Source of the DNA: Mycobacterium sherrisii
GTDB taxonomy: Bacteria; Actinomycetota; Actinomycetes; Mycobacteriales; Mycobacteriaceae
NCBI RefSeq assembly: GCF_002102355.1
Contig: NZ_LQPT01000070.1
Location: 1-64,000, forward strand
Direction of reading: 5' to 3'
DNA: 64,000 bases
Below, in pieces: positions 51,245 to 60,211 of the stretch. The number at the start of each line of letters is the position of its first letter. Position 1 is the first letter of the stretch. The notes under the pieces were generated by a model, which worked only from the letters and a program-made list of their open reading frames with translations, did no database searches and was not told the DNA's origin. The translations under genes were made by a program, and so were the position numbers.

Positions 51245-52456
51245 TTACCGTAAGGCCGGCCGCTCGGAACCGACCAGGAGTCGGGTTGGACTACGACCCA
51301 GCACCTGTCGCCACGGTATGGCAGCGGGATCCTCGGTTAGGTACAGCGGCGGCACTTCTGCCAACACCGCCCGTATGCACTCTTCCACTGCGAGCTTCGC
51401 AAGCGCGGTACCCAGGCAATAGTGCGTGCCGGCACCGAAATTCAGTGGTCTCGGGGTCCCCGGGCGGATGAAGCGATCGGGATGGAACCGATCGGGATCC
51501 TCCCATGCCGACTCGTCACGACAGGCCGCGGCAATGCACGGAAACACCATCGCTCCGGCGGGGATGACCGTGTCATACAAATCGATCGGCGCAACGGCAG
51601 TGCGAGGAATCAGGGGGACGCTGGGTTCCATCCGCATCGTCTCGGCGACGACCGCGGAAAGACGCGCCGAATCCTCCGCAACGCCGTCCAGCTGGTCGCG
51701 GTGCCGCAGGGCGACCAGGATACTGCAGGGAATTTGACTTCCAGTCGTATCGTGCGCTGCCACAAGCAGGTTAGAGATCATGACGACCGTTTCGTCATGG
51801 GTAAGCCGTTGCCCTTCGACCTCGGCGTCGAGCAGGCTGGTAATCAGATCTGATCCGGGGGCCCCGCGGCGCCGACCGATCAGGTCGCGAACGTAGCCCT
51901 GCAACTCCACCACAGCGCGCGTCGCATCATCGATCTGCTCCGGGGTCATCACGAAGAAGACCGGGCTCAGGGCGTCCGCCCAGCGCGCGAACATCGAGAC
52001 ATCGCCATCTGGCACCCCGAGCAGACGGCAGGTCAATCCGGCCGCCACGGCCGCACCGGCGGGAACCATATCCCCGCTCTGGCCGGCCGACGTGATCGCC
52101 GCGGCGGCCAGCTGTGCCGCGCTATCCTGCAGCGCGGCGACGGCCCGCGGCGTGAAGGCACGCGAGACGAGTGCTCGCATCCGCTGGTGATAGTCGCCCT
52201 CGGTGGTAAACATCAACCGGGCATACCAATCCCGTAACGGCCCGTCGGTGATGCCCATCATGTCGAACAACGTCAAGCCGATGCCGTTGAGCCGCTTGTC
52301 ACGCACCAATAGCTCAACATCGCGCTGGCGCAGCGCGACAATGGCCCCAGTCATCTCATCCCTGGCCAACGGGCCGCGCCGCGCGGCCTCGCGTAACACC
52401 CCGTGCAAGTCACCGGCCAAATTGCCAGTGAGGTCAACGCCCGGCAATGCGTCCAT
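51245..52456 (-). CDS. Cytochrome P450
   Basis: The product is about 403 residues. Haem loop FGAGTHYCLGTALAKL with the axial Cys; ExxR in VAETMRMEP; I-helix AAHDTTGS, where His replaces the usual Gly/Glu before the acidic-Thr pair; PDRFHPDRF before the Cys loop. It is a class I bacterial P450 of unknown substrate and would need a ferredoxin that is not adjacent. The ATG at 52454-52456 follows GGGGAGAGG. It probably forms an operon with the downstream thioesterase. Confidence 0.92.
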   Translation of the reverse strand: MDALPGVDLTGNLAGDLHGVLREAARRGPLARDEMTGAIVALRQRDVELLVRDKRLNGIGLTLFDMMGITDGPLRDWYARLMFTTEGDYHQRMRALVSRAFTPRAVAALQDSAAQLAAAAITSAGQSGDMVPAGAAVAAGLTCRLLGVPDGDVSMFARWADALSPVFFVMTPEQIDDATRAVVELQGYVRDLIGRRRGAPGSDLITSLLDAEVEGQRLTHDETVVMISNLLVAAHDTTGSQIPCSILVALRHRDQLDGVAEDSARLSAVVAETMRMEPSVPLIPRTAVAPIDLYDTVIPAGAMVFPCIAAACRDESAWEDPDRFHPDRFIRPGTPRPLNFGAGTHYCLGTALAKLAVEECIRAVLAEVPPLYLTEDPAAIPWRQVLGRSPTRLLVGSERPALR

Positions 52457-52797
52457 AGCCTCTCCCCTCGAGTGGTGCAAACCGGTTGTCACGCGGCTTC
52501 TTTTCGACCAGCTGTATCTCCGACGATAGCCCAATCTCGCGATGGGTGCGGTTGCGTCGATCCTGCGACGCCCGCATCGAATGAGCGAAAGCTCTTGGCG
52601 CTGACCGAGTTTGATAGGACAAGGCTCTTAGCTGTTAGCGGCAGGCCCGCTTCGGGCGCTTCGATCCGGCAGGCACCGCACGTTGCGTACAGAGTTGAGC
52701 GCGTACTGTCCTGGGATGCGGTCGACATCGTCCTCTGCCGCGACCGACCGGACCAGGCAGCATTGATCGCTGGCGGCCCTGGCTAAAACGCAGCGCC
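52457..52797. other. Gene-free 341-base gap between P450 and the ThDP enzyme
   Basis: An open frame at 52403-52786 on the plus strand overlaps the P450 start antisense and has no family resemblance or ribosome-binding site, so I regard it as spurious. The gap presumably holds the P450 promoter; I see no clear repeat or operator. Confidence 0.5.
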
Positions 52798-54441
52798 CTA
52801 TAGGGTTTCGTCGAGCTCGCCGAGGCGGTCGGTGAGCCGCAGGTTCTCGGAGTAGTCGACCGGGCAGCAGATCAGCGACACCCCGTCGTCGTCGAGCGCG
52901 GCCCGCAACGTCGGCAGCAGCTCGTCGGCGTGAGAGATCCGATACCCCTTGGCGCCGAAGCTTTGCGCATATTGCACGATGTCGGGATTACCGAAACGCA
53001 CGTAGTGATGCTCGCCGAGTTCAAGGTCCATCTTCCACTCGATCAGACCGTAGCCGCCGTCCTCCCAGATCAGCACGACCAGCGGGATCTTCTCCCGCAC
53101 CGCCGTTTCGATCTCCTGCGAGTTCATCAGGAAGGCACCGTCACCCACCACCGCCAGCACCTTGACGTCAGGTTGCGCCAGCTGCACACCCAATGCGCCG
53201 GGCAGCGCGAAACCCATGGTGGACAACCCATTTGAGATCAGGCAGGTATTGCGCTCGAAGGTTGGATACAGCCGGGCCATCCACATCTTGGTCGCACCCG
53301 TGTCGACCAGCACCACGTCGGAGCGACCCAGCGCCGCCCGGGTGTCGGCGACGACGCGCTGCGGGGCCAGCGGATATCGTGAATCCTGTTGCCCCCGAGC
53401 GAATTCCTCGTCCAACAAACCCGATCCCGGCACCTCGGCGCCGTCGAAGCTGCAACCCGACAGCGCGTCGGCCAGCTGGTTCAACGAGTCGCTGATATCC
53501 CCGATGATGCCGACGCTGACCGAGTAATGGGCGTCCACCTCGGCCGGGAAGCGATGGATGTGGATGATCTTCTTGTCGCCCTGCGGGTTGATCCGGACCG
53601 GGTCGAACTCCTGCAACTCGTAGCCGACGGCGATCACCACGTCGGCGTTGTCGAACCCGAAGTTGACGTAGTCGTGCCGCATGAACCCCACGGTCCCGAT
53701 GCTGTTGGGGTGATCGTCGGGCATCACGCCCTTGCCGTGGAAGGTGTTGGCAACCCGGATCCCGAGTTCCTCGGCGAAGCGCACCAACGCCGCCGTCGCG
53801 TCGCTGCGCGCGGCCCCGTGCCCGGCCAACAGCACCGGACGTTGCGCGCTCCGCAGGATATCGACGGCCCGCGCCACCTGTCGAGCGGCCGGCGCGTCGG
53901 CACGAACCACGTTGCGCGGCAACGGCTCCAGCTCGTAATCGGCGTCGTCCTCGTCGATGTGCTCCGGCACCGCCAGGTACACGGCGGCCGGCCGTTCGGT
54001 CTCGGCGACCTTGAACGCCTTGCGGACCATCTCCGGTATGGCCCGTGCGGTCGGCACCGGGGCCGACCATCGGGTGATCGGCGCGTACATCGACACCAGG
54101 TCGACGTACTGGTGGGACTCCTTGTATTCGCGGTCCTGTCCGACCTGTGCCGAGATCGCGACCAGCGGGGTGCTGTTGGTGGTGGCGTCGGCGACGCCCA
54201 GCTGCATGTTGATCGCGCCGGGCCCCAGGGTCGCCGAGACCACCCCGGCGCGTCCGGTCACCCGGCCGTACATCTCGGCCATGAAGGCCGCGCCCTGCTC
54301 GTGCCGGGTCAGGATGTAGCGGATGCCGGACGCGGCCAGCGCCTGGACGAACCGGATGTTCTCCTCCCCGGGGATGCCGAAGACGACGGCAACCCCCTCA
54401 TTCTGCAGGCATTTGACAATCAGCTGAGCCGCAGTGCTCAT
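52798..54441 (-). CDS. Thiamine-diphosphate enzyme, acetolactate synthase-like (AlsS branch)
   Basis: The product is 547 residues. Domain order is PYR (AAQLIVKCLQNEGVAVVFGIPGEEN, with catalytic Glu in the RHEQGAAFMAEMYGR context), central (VLLAGHGAARSDA; GKGVMPDDHPNS) and PP domain. The ThDP/Mg motif is VVGDGAFLMNSQEIETAV, ending WEDGGYGLI; the usual NN is replaced by ED, as in some AlsS and related enzymes. It probably condenses pyruvate or a related 2-keto acid. No small regulatory subunit is present, as for catabolic acetolactate synthases. The ATG at 54439-54441 follows GGGAGG. It is divergent from gabD1. Confidence 0.85.
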   Translation of the reverse strand: MSTAAQLIVKCLQNEGVAVVFGIPGEENIRFVQALAASGIRYILTRHEQGAAFMAEMYGRVTGRAGVVSATLGPGAINMQLGVADATTNSTPLVAISAQVGQDREYKESHQYVDLVSMYAPITRWSAPVPTARAIPEMVRKAFKVAETERPAAVYLAVPEHIDEDDADYELEPLPRNVVRADAPAARQVARAVDILRSAQRPVLLAGHGAARSDATAALVRFAEELGIRVANTFHGKGVMPDDHPNSIGTVGFMRHDYVNFGFDNADVVIAVGYELQEFDPVRINPQGDKKIIHIHRFPAEVDAHYSVSVGIIGDISDSLNQLADALSGCSFDGAEVPGSGLLDEEFARGQQDSRYPLAPQRVVADTRAALGRSDVVLVDTGATKMWMARLYPTFERNTCLISNGLSTMGFALPGALGVQLAQPDVKVLAVVGDGAFLMNSQEIETAVREKIPLVVLIWEDGGYGLIEWKMDLELGEHHYVRFGNPDIVQYAQSFGAKGYRISHADELLPTLRAALDDDGVSLICCPVDYSENLRLTDRLGELDETL

Positions 54442-54543
54442 CCGCCACCTCCCTATAGGGAACGATAGTGGCAGGCTAGGTGTTGAACGTTTTGTCACCT
54501 TGGCGAAAAGACAGAGAAAAGACAGCAAGGGAAGGATGTCAGC

Positions 54544-55962
54544 GTGTCAATCGCGACGATCAACCCGGCCACCGGTGAGACAGTCAAGACTTTCACCTCC
54601 GCGACCGATGACGATGTCGACGCCGCGATCGCGCGGGCGTACGCACGGTTCAAGGATTACCGCCGCAACACCACCTTCGCCCAGCGTGCCGAATGGGCAA
54701 CGGCGACCGCCGACCTGCTGGAGCAGGAGGCCGACGAGGTCGCGGCCATGATGACCCTGGAGATGGGCAAGACCCTGAAATCGGCGAAGGCCGAAGTGCT
54801 CAAGTGCGCCAAGGGTTTTCGCTACTACGCCGAAAACGCCGAGCAGCTGTTGGCTGACGAACCGGCCGAGGCGGACAAGGTCGGGGCGAAAAAGGCCTTC
54901 GTGCGTTACCAGCCGTTGGGAGTGGTGCTGGCGGTGATGCCGTGGAACTTCCCGCTGTGGCAGGCGGTGCGGTTCGCCGCCCCGGCATTGATGGCCGGCA
55001 ACGTCGGACTGCTCAAACACGCCTCCAACGTGCCCCAGACGGCGCTGTATCTCGCCGATGTCATCGCCCGCGGCGGGTTCCCGCCCGACTGCTTCCAGAC
55101 GCTGCTCGTGTCGTCCAGCGCGGTCGAGCGCATCCTGCGCGACCCGCGCGTGGCCGCGGCCACGCTGACCGGCAGCGAGCCGGCCGGCCAATCCGTCGCG
55201 GCGATCTGCGGCGACGAGATCAAGCCGACCGTGCTCGAACTCGGCGGCAGCGACCCGTTCATCGTGATGCCGTCGGTCGACCTGGACGAGGCGGTCAAGA
55301 CCGCGGTGACCGCCCGCGTGCAGAACAACGGTCAATCCTGCATCGCCGCCAAGCGGTTCATCGTGCACACCGACATCTACGACGCCTTTGTCGACAAGTT
55401 CGTCGAACGCATGAGCGCGCTCAAGGTCGGCGACCCGACCGACCCGGACACTGACGTGGGCCCGCTGGCCACCGAATCGGGGCGCGACGAGATCGCCAAG
55501 CAGGTCGACGACGCCGTCGCGGCCGGCGCCAAGCTGCGGCTGGGTGGCGAGGTTCCCGACCGGCCGGGCTGGTTCTACCCGCCGACCGTGGTCACCGAGA
55601 TCGGCAAGGACATGGCCCTCTACACCGAGGAGGTATTCGGCCCGGTCGCCTCGATGTACCGCGCCGCCAGCATCGACGAAGCCATCGAGATCGCCAACGC
55701 CACCACCTTCGGGCTGGGGTCCAACGCCTGGACCAACGACGAGGCCGAGCAGCAGCGTTTCATCGACGAGATCGAGGCCGGCCAGGTCTTCATCAACGGC
55801 ATGACGGTGTCCTACCCCGAGCTGGGCTTCGGCGGCATCAAACGCTCCGGCTACGGCCGCGAACTCGCCGGCCTGGGCATCCGCGAATTCTGCAACGCCA
55901 AGACCGTCTGGGTGGGCCAACCCGAAAGCGGTGATTCCGGTGGGGGCACCAAGGTCGAATAG
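54544..55962 (+). CDS. gabD1: Succinate-semialdehyde dehydrogenase GabD1
   Basis: The product is 472 residues. Aldehyde dehydrogenase features: VMPWNFPLWQ (NAD(P) site), LTGSEPAGQSV, VLELGGSDPF (general-base Glu), NNGQSCIAAKRF (catalytic Cys), and EEVFGPVASM. It oxidises succinate semialdehyde to succinate with NADP, joining the mycobacterial variant of the TCA cycle. The position matches Rv0234c. The start is a GTG at 54544, 102 bases from the divergent ThDP enzyme. The two could share substrates (2-oxoglutarate decarboxylation gives the semialdehyde), but that is inference. Confidence 0.92.
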   Translation: MSIATINPATGETVKTFTSATDDDVDAAIARAYARFKDYRRNTTFAQRAEWATATADLLEQEADEVAAMMTLEMGKTLKSAKAEVLKCAKGFRYYAENAEQLLADEPAEADKVGAKKAFVRYQPLGVVLAVMPWNFPLWQAVRFAAPALMAGNVGLLKHASNVPQTALYLADVIARGGFPPDCFQTLLVSSSAVERILRDPRVAAATLTGSEPAGQSVAAICGDEIKPTVLELGGSDPFIVMPSVDLDEAVKTAVTARVQNNGQSCIAAKRFIVHTDIYDAFVDKFVERMSALKVGDPTDPDTDVGPLATESGRDEIAKQVDDAVAAGAKLRLGGEVPDRPGWFYPPTVVTEIGKDMALYTEEVFGPVASMYRAASIDEAIEIANATTFGLGSNAWTNDEAEQQRFIDEIEAGQVFINGMTVSYPELGFGGIKRSGYGRELAGLGIREFCNAKTVWVGQPESGDSGGGTKVE

Positions 55963-56038
55963 CCTTCGCGCCGAGAGCGGGGCCTGCGGACGTCCGTAAT
56001 TTTCGTACCGAAGGCCCACACCCGTGGTCTTGGTGCCG

Positions 56039-56974
56039 TTACACGCTGGCCAGGGCCCGCTGGTCCTCCTCGGCGAAGGTGTCCTCGAGCTGCAGCGGCG
56101 AGTAGTCGAGGTCGATCTCGCCGAGCGGACGCCCGCGGGCGCTGGCAATGGTGCCAAAGCGGCGCATCCCCTTGTCCGAGGCGTAGGCCATGGACTCCTC
56201 CGTCGACAGACCGAAAGGCATCGGGTCGTAAAGGGCGAAGCCCTCTTCGATCAGCCGCAGTCCCAGCGGCATCAGCTCGTTCATCCGCGTTTCGAACACG
56301 CCCCAGTTGGCGTCGTCCGCGGCGACGTGCCGCCGGCAGGTGAAGGTGCCCCAGGCCATGTGGCGGCGTTCGTCGTCGCCGATACGGCGTACCAGCTCCT
56401 GCATGCCGGGCAGGATGCCGCGCTCCACACAGATCTTGTGCCAGATGTAGTAGCCGGTCAGCGCGAGCATCCCCTCGACCATGTGGTTGTAGGTGACCGA
56501 CGCACGGACCTGGGCGGCCGGCGACGGATCGTCGGCCAGCACGCTCAGGCACTGCGGCAGCTCCTCGTAGAAGATCGCGCGATACGTCGGGACATCGTCG
56601 ATGAACGGGTGCAGGTCGTCGGTGACGCCGACGGCATCCAGCCACATGCGGAACACCTGGACGTGCTTGGCCTCCTCGAAGGCGAACTGCGTCAGGTACA
56701 TCTCGTCGCCGAGCCGGCCCTCGGCGCGCATGGCGGCCATGAACGGCTGGATGTCCTGGGTCACCGATTCCTCGCCGGCGATGAACTCGGCGCACAACCG
56801 GGTCGCGTAGTGGCGCTCGTCGTCGGTCAGGCGTTCCCAGTCCTCGCGATCGCGGGAGAAGTCGATGTCGGCCGGATTCCAGAACTTCGCGTTGCCACCC
56901 GCAAAGAGCTTGAGCGGCAAGCTTTCCCAGTTGAGGCCACCCTGGATCATTGAGGCGACTCGTGTTCTGTTCAT
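56039..56974 (-). CDS. nrdB: R2-like ligand-binding oxidase R2lox (Rv0233/NrdB-like)
   Basis: The product is 311 residues. Counting from the ATG, the six Mn/Fe ligands fall on their known R2lox numbers: E68, E101, H104, E167, E202 and H205. The ether-cross-link pair V71 and Y162 is also conserved. The key stretches are [35 protein letters not shown] and [14 protein letters not shown]. It binds a fatty-acid-like ligand and performs two-electron oxidation; it is not a class I ribonucleotide reductase subunit despite the nrdB annotation. The start overlaps the upstream TetR stop by 4 bases. Confidence 0.95.
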   Translation of the reverse strand: MNRTRVASMIQGGLNWESLPLKLFAGGNAKFWNPADIDFSRDREDWERLTDDERHYATRLCAEFIAGEESVTQDIQPFMAAMRAEGRLGDEMYLTQFAFEEAKHVQVFRMWLDAVGVTDDLHPFIDDVPTYRAIFYEELPQCLSVLADDPSPAAQVRASVTYNHMVEGMLALTGYYIWHKICVERGILPGMQELVRRIGDDERRHMAWGTFTCRRHVAADDANWGVFETRMNELMPLGLRLIEEGFALYDPMPFGLSTEESMAYASDKGMRRFGTIASARGRPLGEIDLDYSPLQLEDTFAEEDQRALASV

Positions 56975-57660
56975 GTGACCTCCTCAGATCGCATCGGGGT
57001 TGGGGCACGCGAGGCATCCGGTGCGGCGAACGCGGCGGCGAGGACCGCGACGATCCTTCGCACGGCCAGGGCCGGCTGTTCGGGGCTGGGTTCGTCGAGC
57101 CCGAGGATGGGGTCCAGGCCGCGCATGTAGGGGGCCAGGGCCAAGTGCGGGAAGATCAGCAGCAGCAACGACAGCAGCACGTCGGTGTCGGCGTCCGCAC
57201 GTAGGTCGCCGCGCGTCTGGGCGGTGCGCACCAGGGGCCGCAGCACTTCCAGGTAGTGGCGGTGGATCACGCTGCGGACACTGATGCGGGCATCGGTGTC
57301 GACCTCCAGAGTGGCCGCGGCGTGCAGCGCGCGTTCTCGCGGATGCTCGGCGTAGTAGGCGACCCAGCCGTCGAGCAATTCGGTGAGGAAATCGAAAAAT
57401 GGCCGCTCCGGGCCGATCTTGTGGATCAGGTTTTCCATGTAGACCCGCACCCGCTGGCTGCCGATGTCGGCGATGAACGCGAACAGGTCGCGCTTGTCGG
57501 CGAAGTACTGGAACAGGCTGCCCTTGGCGACGCCGGCCCGGCGCGCGACGACGTTGAGGCTGCCCGACGAGAATCCGTGGGCCCCGAATTCGGCCTCGGC
57601 CGCCTCGATGATCGCGGTGCGACGAGCGGGGTCGACGCGTGCCCATGTGACCGTCGGCAT
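56971..57660 (-). CDS. TetR-family regulator coupled to R2lox (Rv0232-like)
   Basis: The product is 229 residues. Helix-turn-helix: [35 protein letters not shown] (core [19 protein letters not shown]). A C-terminal helical domain follows. The last codons overlap the R2lox start (ATGA), so translation is coupled and the regulator is co-expressed with the oxidase. Upstream, TTGACT (57713-57718 on the minus strand) and TAGACT (57691-57696) with 16 bases between form a plausible sigma-70-type promoter. Confidence 0.87.
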   Translation of the reverse strand: MPTVTWARVDPARRTAIIEAAEAEFGAHGFSSGSLNVVARRAGVAKGSLFQYFADKRDLFAFIADIGSQRVRVYMENLIHKIGPERPFFDFLTELLDGWVAYYAEHPRERALHAAATLEVDTDARISVRSVIHRHYLEVLRPLVRTAQTRGDLRADADTDVLLSLLLLIFPHLALAPYMRGLDPILGLDEPSPEQPALAVRRIVAVLAAAFAAPDASRAPTPMRSEEVT

Positions 57661-57690
57661 CCGGCCTCCTTGCCTTGATGACCACCGGTC

Positions 57691-57718
57691 AGTCTAGTGT
57701 GATGCGCGACACAGTCAA
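57691..57718 (-). promoter_or_regulatory. Candidate promoter of the TetR-R2lox operon
   Basis: On the minus strand TTGACT is followed after 16 bases by TAGACT, about 30 bases upstream of the TetR start codon. GTGT and ACAC arms (imperfect, 8-base spacing) lie within the spacer and could be an operator. A tandem CTCTTTGA-CTCTTTGA direct repeat at 57797-57812 lies farther upstream toward the divergent TetR gene. Confidence 0.45.
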
Positions 57719-57852
57719 GGGGTTGCGCCGCGGGTGGGCATGCACCGCGGGTGCAATAAGAGCGACGGGTGGTCAAGCAACCACAATCGTCAACATCTCT
57801 TTGACTCTTTGACGTAGTTTTCGGTAATTGGCAGAAGAGGTGCCAGATCACT

Positions 57853-58437
57853 TTGGATCAGCCGCGGGCCCGTCCTGGCCGACCGCGCAGCCAGGAGTCG
57901 CAAGCCGCCGTGCTGCGGGCGACGTCGGAGCTGATGCACGAGGTCGGCTTGCGAGCCATGACCACCGAGGAGATCGCCACTCGCAGCGGGGCGAGCAAGG
58001 CGACGATTTACAAGTGGTGGCCGAACAAGTACGCCCTGGCCGTCGAGGCCTTTCTGACGGAGATGTCGGTCGAGTCGGCCGATCACGACACCGGGTCGGC
58101 GCTCGACGATTTTCGCCTTGCGGTGCGGGGCATGACCCGCTTCTACACCAGCGACAGCGGCCGAGCGTATGCCCAACTGGTCGGTGAGGCGCAATTCGAC
58201 CCGCAGGTCCGTGCGCAATTGCGCGACTACCTCGTGGGATCCCGTCGCAAGCTGGTCCGTGCGATCTGGGATCGCGGTGTCGCGCGCGGTGAACTCCGCC
58301 CCGATATCGACCCCGAGGTGGCGATCGACTTGATTTTCGGCCCGGTGATGTACCGCCTGGTCGCCGGCCACGCCCCCCTGGACGACGCCAGCGCGGACGC
58401 GATCGTGGAAACGGCCATGCGCGGGTTGGCCTACTGA
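57853..58437 (+). CDS. TetR-family regulator of the aquaporin cassette
   Basis: The product is 194 residues with a TTG start. Helix-turn-helix: VGLRAMTTEEIATRSGASKATIYKWWPNKYAL (core IATRSGASKATIYKWWPNK). The C-terminal part (FGPVMYRLVAGHAPLDDA) is the TetR_C_11-like family ending. A perfect palindrome with arms TTTAGTTT/AAACTAAA lies 78 bases after its stop, in front of the aquaporin gene, and is the likely target. I do not recall this gene, or the next two, at this place in M. tuberculosis. Confidence 0.85.
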   Translation: MDQPRARPGRPRSQESQAAVLRATSELMHEVGLRAMTTEEIATRSGASKATIYKWWPNKYALAVEAFLTEMSVESADHDTGSALDDFRLAVRGMTRFYTSDSGRAYAQLVGEAQFDPQVRAQLRDYLVGSRRKLVRAIWDRGVARGELRPDIDPEVAIDLIFGPVMYRLVAGHAPLDDASADAIVETAMRGLAY

Positions 58438-58514
58438 GAGCACCTACGGACCACCTACGGACCACTATGAGACCGACGTCATAACTTTGACGGTTCAAAA
58501 GCCGCGGCACTTGC

Positions 58515-58532
58515 TTTAGTTTGGAAACTAAA
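58515..58532 (+). promoter_or_regulatory. Perfect operator palindrome before the aquaporin gene
   Basis: TTTAGTTT (58515-58522) and AAACTAAA (58525-58532) are exact reverse complements across GG. Just downstream is TATCCT (58540-58545), a plausible -10, about 7 bases before the start codon at 58552, so the operator would cover the -35 and the mRNA may be leaderless. Confidence 0.75.
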
Positions 58533-58551
58533 CGTTCAGTATCCTATTGGA

Positions 58552-59250
58552 ATGGTCATGGCCGCTGCCTCTCACGTGTCCTCGAAACCCCCGTCCAGCT
58601 CGACTACGCGCGGCCAGTCAACGGCGCGCAAATTGGTGACCGAGTTCATCGGAACGTTCTTCCTCGTGTTCACCGTCGGTGCCAGCTCTCGCACCACCAA
58701 CCCGCTTGCCCCGCTCGCAATCGGCGCGGTGCTCATGGTGATGGTCTACGCGGGCGGCCACATTTCCGGCGGCCACTACAACCCGGCCGTGACGATGGCC
58801 GCGTTCGTCCGTCGCAGGATCGGCGCGGGTGATGCGGCCGGCTATTGGAGCGCGCAGTTGTGCGCGGGCCTACTCGCCGCGGTCGTCGTCGGCGCCTCGA
58901 TCAGCGCTTCGGACGCTCACCCGTTTACCCCGCCCGGCCACGCCATGACGAGCGCGCTTGTCGTCGAGTTCCTGTTCACGTTCGCGCTGGCCTATGTGGT
59001 GCTCAATGTGGCAACCAGCAAGGACCATCCGTCCAACTCCTTCTATGGGCTGGCGATCGGTTTCACCGTCCTCGTTGGTGCGGTGAGCGTGGGTGACATT
59101 TCGGGCGGTGCATTCAACCCCGCCGTCGTTTTGGGCGGAGCGGCGATGGGGCTGCTCGGCTGGTCGACCCTGATCTATCTGGTGCCAGAACTGATTGCCG
59201 GCGTTGCGGCCGGCTTGGTGTTCTGCGCACTCAACCCTGCCGACAAGTAA
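58552..59250 (+). CDS. MIP-family aquaporin
   Basis: The product is 232 residues with six membrane helices and both half-helix NPA motifs: GGHYNPAVTMAAFV and GGAFNPAVVLGG. The arginine usually following the second NPA is Val here (NPAVV), so pore selectivity may be unusual. The N-terminal 25 residues are Ser/Thr-rich and outside the fold. It should conduct water or a small neutral solute. It sits between a TetR gene with an adjacent perfect operator and an aldo-keto reductase. Confidence 0.88.
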   Translation: MVMAAASHVSSKPPSSSTTRGQSTARKLVTEFIGTFFLVFTVGASSRTTNPLAPLAIGAVLMVMVYAGGHISGGHYNPAVTMAAFVRRRIGAGDAAGYWSAQLCAGLLAAVVVGASISASDAHPFTPPGHAMTSALVVEFLFTFALAYVVLNVATSKDHPSNSFYGLAIGFTVLVGAVSVGDISGGAFNPAVVLGGAAMGLLGWSTLIYLVPELIAGVAAGLVFCALNPADK

Positions 59251-59339
59251 GCCGACAAGTAACAGGGCGCGACCCGCCGGACGTGCGGTTCGGCGCGGGT
59301 ACGACCCGCAGCGCACGTCCGAGATAGGAGAGCAAGCAA

Positions 59340-60188
59340 ATGAACCCGATCCCGTCGATCACGCTCAATGACGGCAACACGATCCCTCAACTGGGTTTCG
59401 GTGTGTTCCAAATTCCACCGGAGCAGACCGCCGCGGCGGTGCAGTCTGCTCTTGCGGTGGGCTACCGCCACATCGACACCGCACAGATGTACGGCAACGA
59501 GCGCGAAGTCGGCCAAGGCATCCGGGATGCGGGACTAGACCGCGACGAGGTGTTCATCACCAGCAAACTCAACAATGCACATCACCGCCCCGACGACGCA
59601 CGGCGCGCCTTCGACGCCACGTTGACCGCTCTCGACACGGATCACGTCGACCTGTTTCTCATCCACTGGCCCTTGCCCACTCGGTATGACGGCGACTTCG
59701 TCTCCACCTGGAATGTGTTGGAGGAGTTCGCCAAGGACGGCCGGGCACGCAGCGTCGGCGTGTCGAACTTCCAGGTCCCGCACCTGCGGCGGCTCGTCGA
59801 GGCGTCGCCCACCGTGCCCGCGGTGAACCAGATCGAGCTGCACCCGTACTTCACCAACCAGCAGGTGGTCACCCACCTCCGCCAGCACCAGATTGCGACA
59901 GAGGCTTGGTCGCCGATCGCGCAAGGGCGGGTCCTCGGCGACGCACTGATCACTCGGATCGCCGAGACGCACGGCAAGACGCCGGCACAGGTGGTGCTGC
60001 GTTGGCATATCCAAAGCGGTTACATCGTCATCCCGAAATCGGTGCACCGCGAACGCATGGAGTCCAATTTCAATATCTTCGACTTCGCGCTCAGTCCCGA
60101 GCAGATGGATTCCATCAGTAGCCTCGACCGTGGCGAGCCGGGTCGCACCGGTCCCCACCCCGACACCTTCGACAGGATTCCCGACTGA
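59340..60188 (+). CDS. Aldo/keto reductase
   Basis: The product is 282 residues. AKR landmarks: VGYRHIDTAQMYGNEREVGQG (catalytic Asp/Tyr in DTAQMYGNE), VFITSKLNN (Lys), DLFLIHWPLP (His), RSVGVSNFQVPHLRRL, NQIELHPYF, and VIPKSVHRERMESN for the NADPH phosphate. It resembles 2,5-diketo-D-gluconate reductase-type enzymes. GGAG precedes the ATG. It lies 90 bases after the aquaporin and is probably in the same unit, suggesting a small carbonyl or polyol substrate. Confidence 0.92.
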   Translation: MNPIPSITLNDGNTIPQLGFGVFQIPPEQTAAAVQSALAVGYRHIDTAQMYGNEREVGQGIRDAGLDRDEVFITSKLNNAHHRPDDARRAFDATLTALDTDHVDLFLIHWPLPTRYDGDFVSTWNVLEEFAKDGRARSVGVSNFQVPHLRRLVEASPTVPAVNQIELHPYFTNQQVVTHLRQHQIATEAWSPIAQGRVLGDALITRIAETHGKTPAQVVLRWHIQSGYIVIPKSVHRERMESNFNIFDFALSPEQMDSISSLDRGEPGRTGPHPDTFDRIPD

Positions 60189-60211
60189 CGTTCGGCTGAC
60201 GGTCGCAAGTC

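Noticed and set aside
52403-52786. Possible gene between the P450 and the ThDP enzyme
   Set aside because: It overlaps the P450 start antisense and shows no protein-like conservation, signal or ribosome-binding site.
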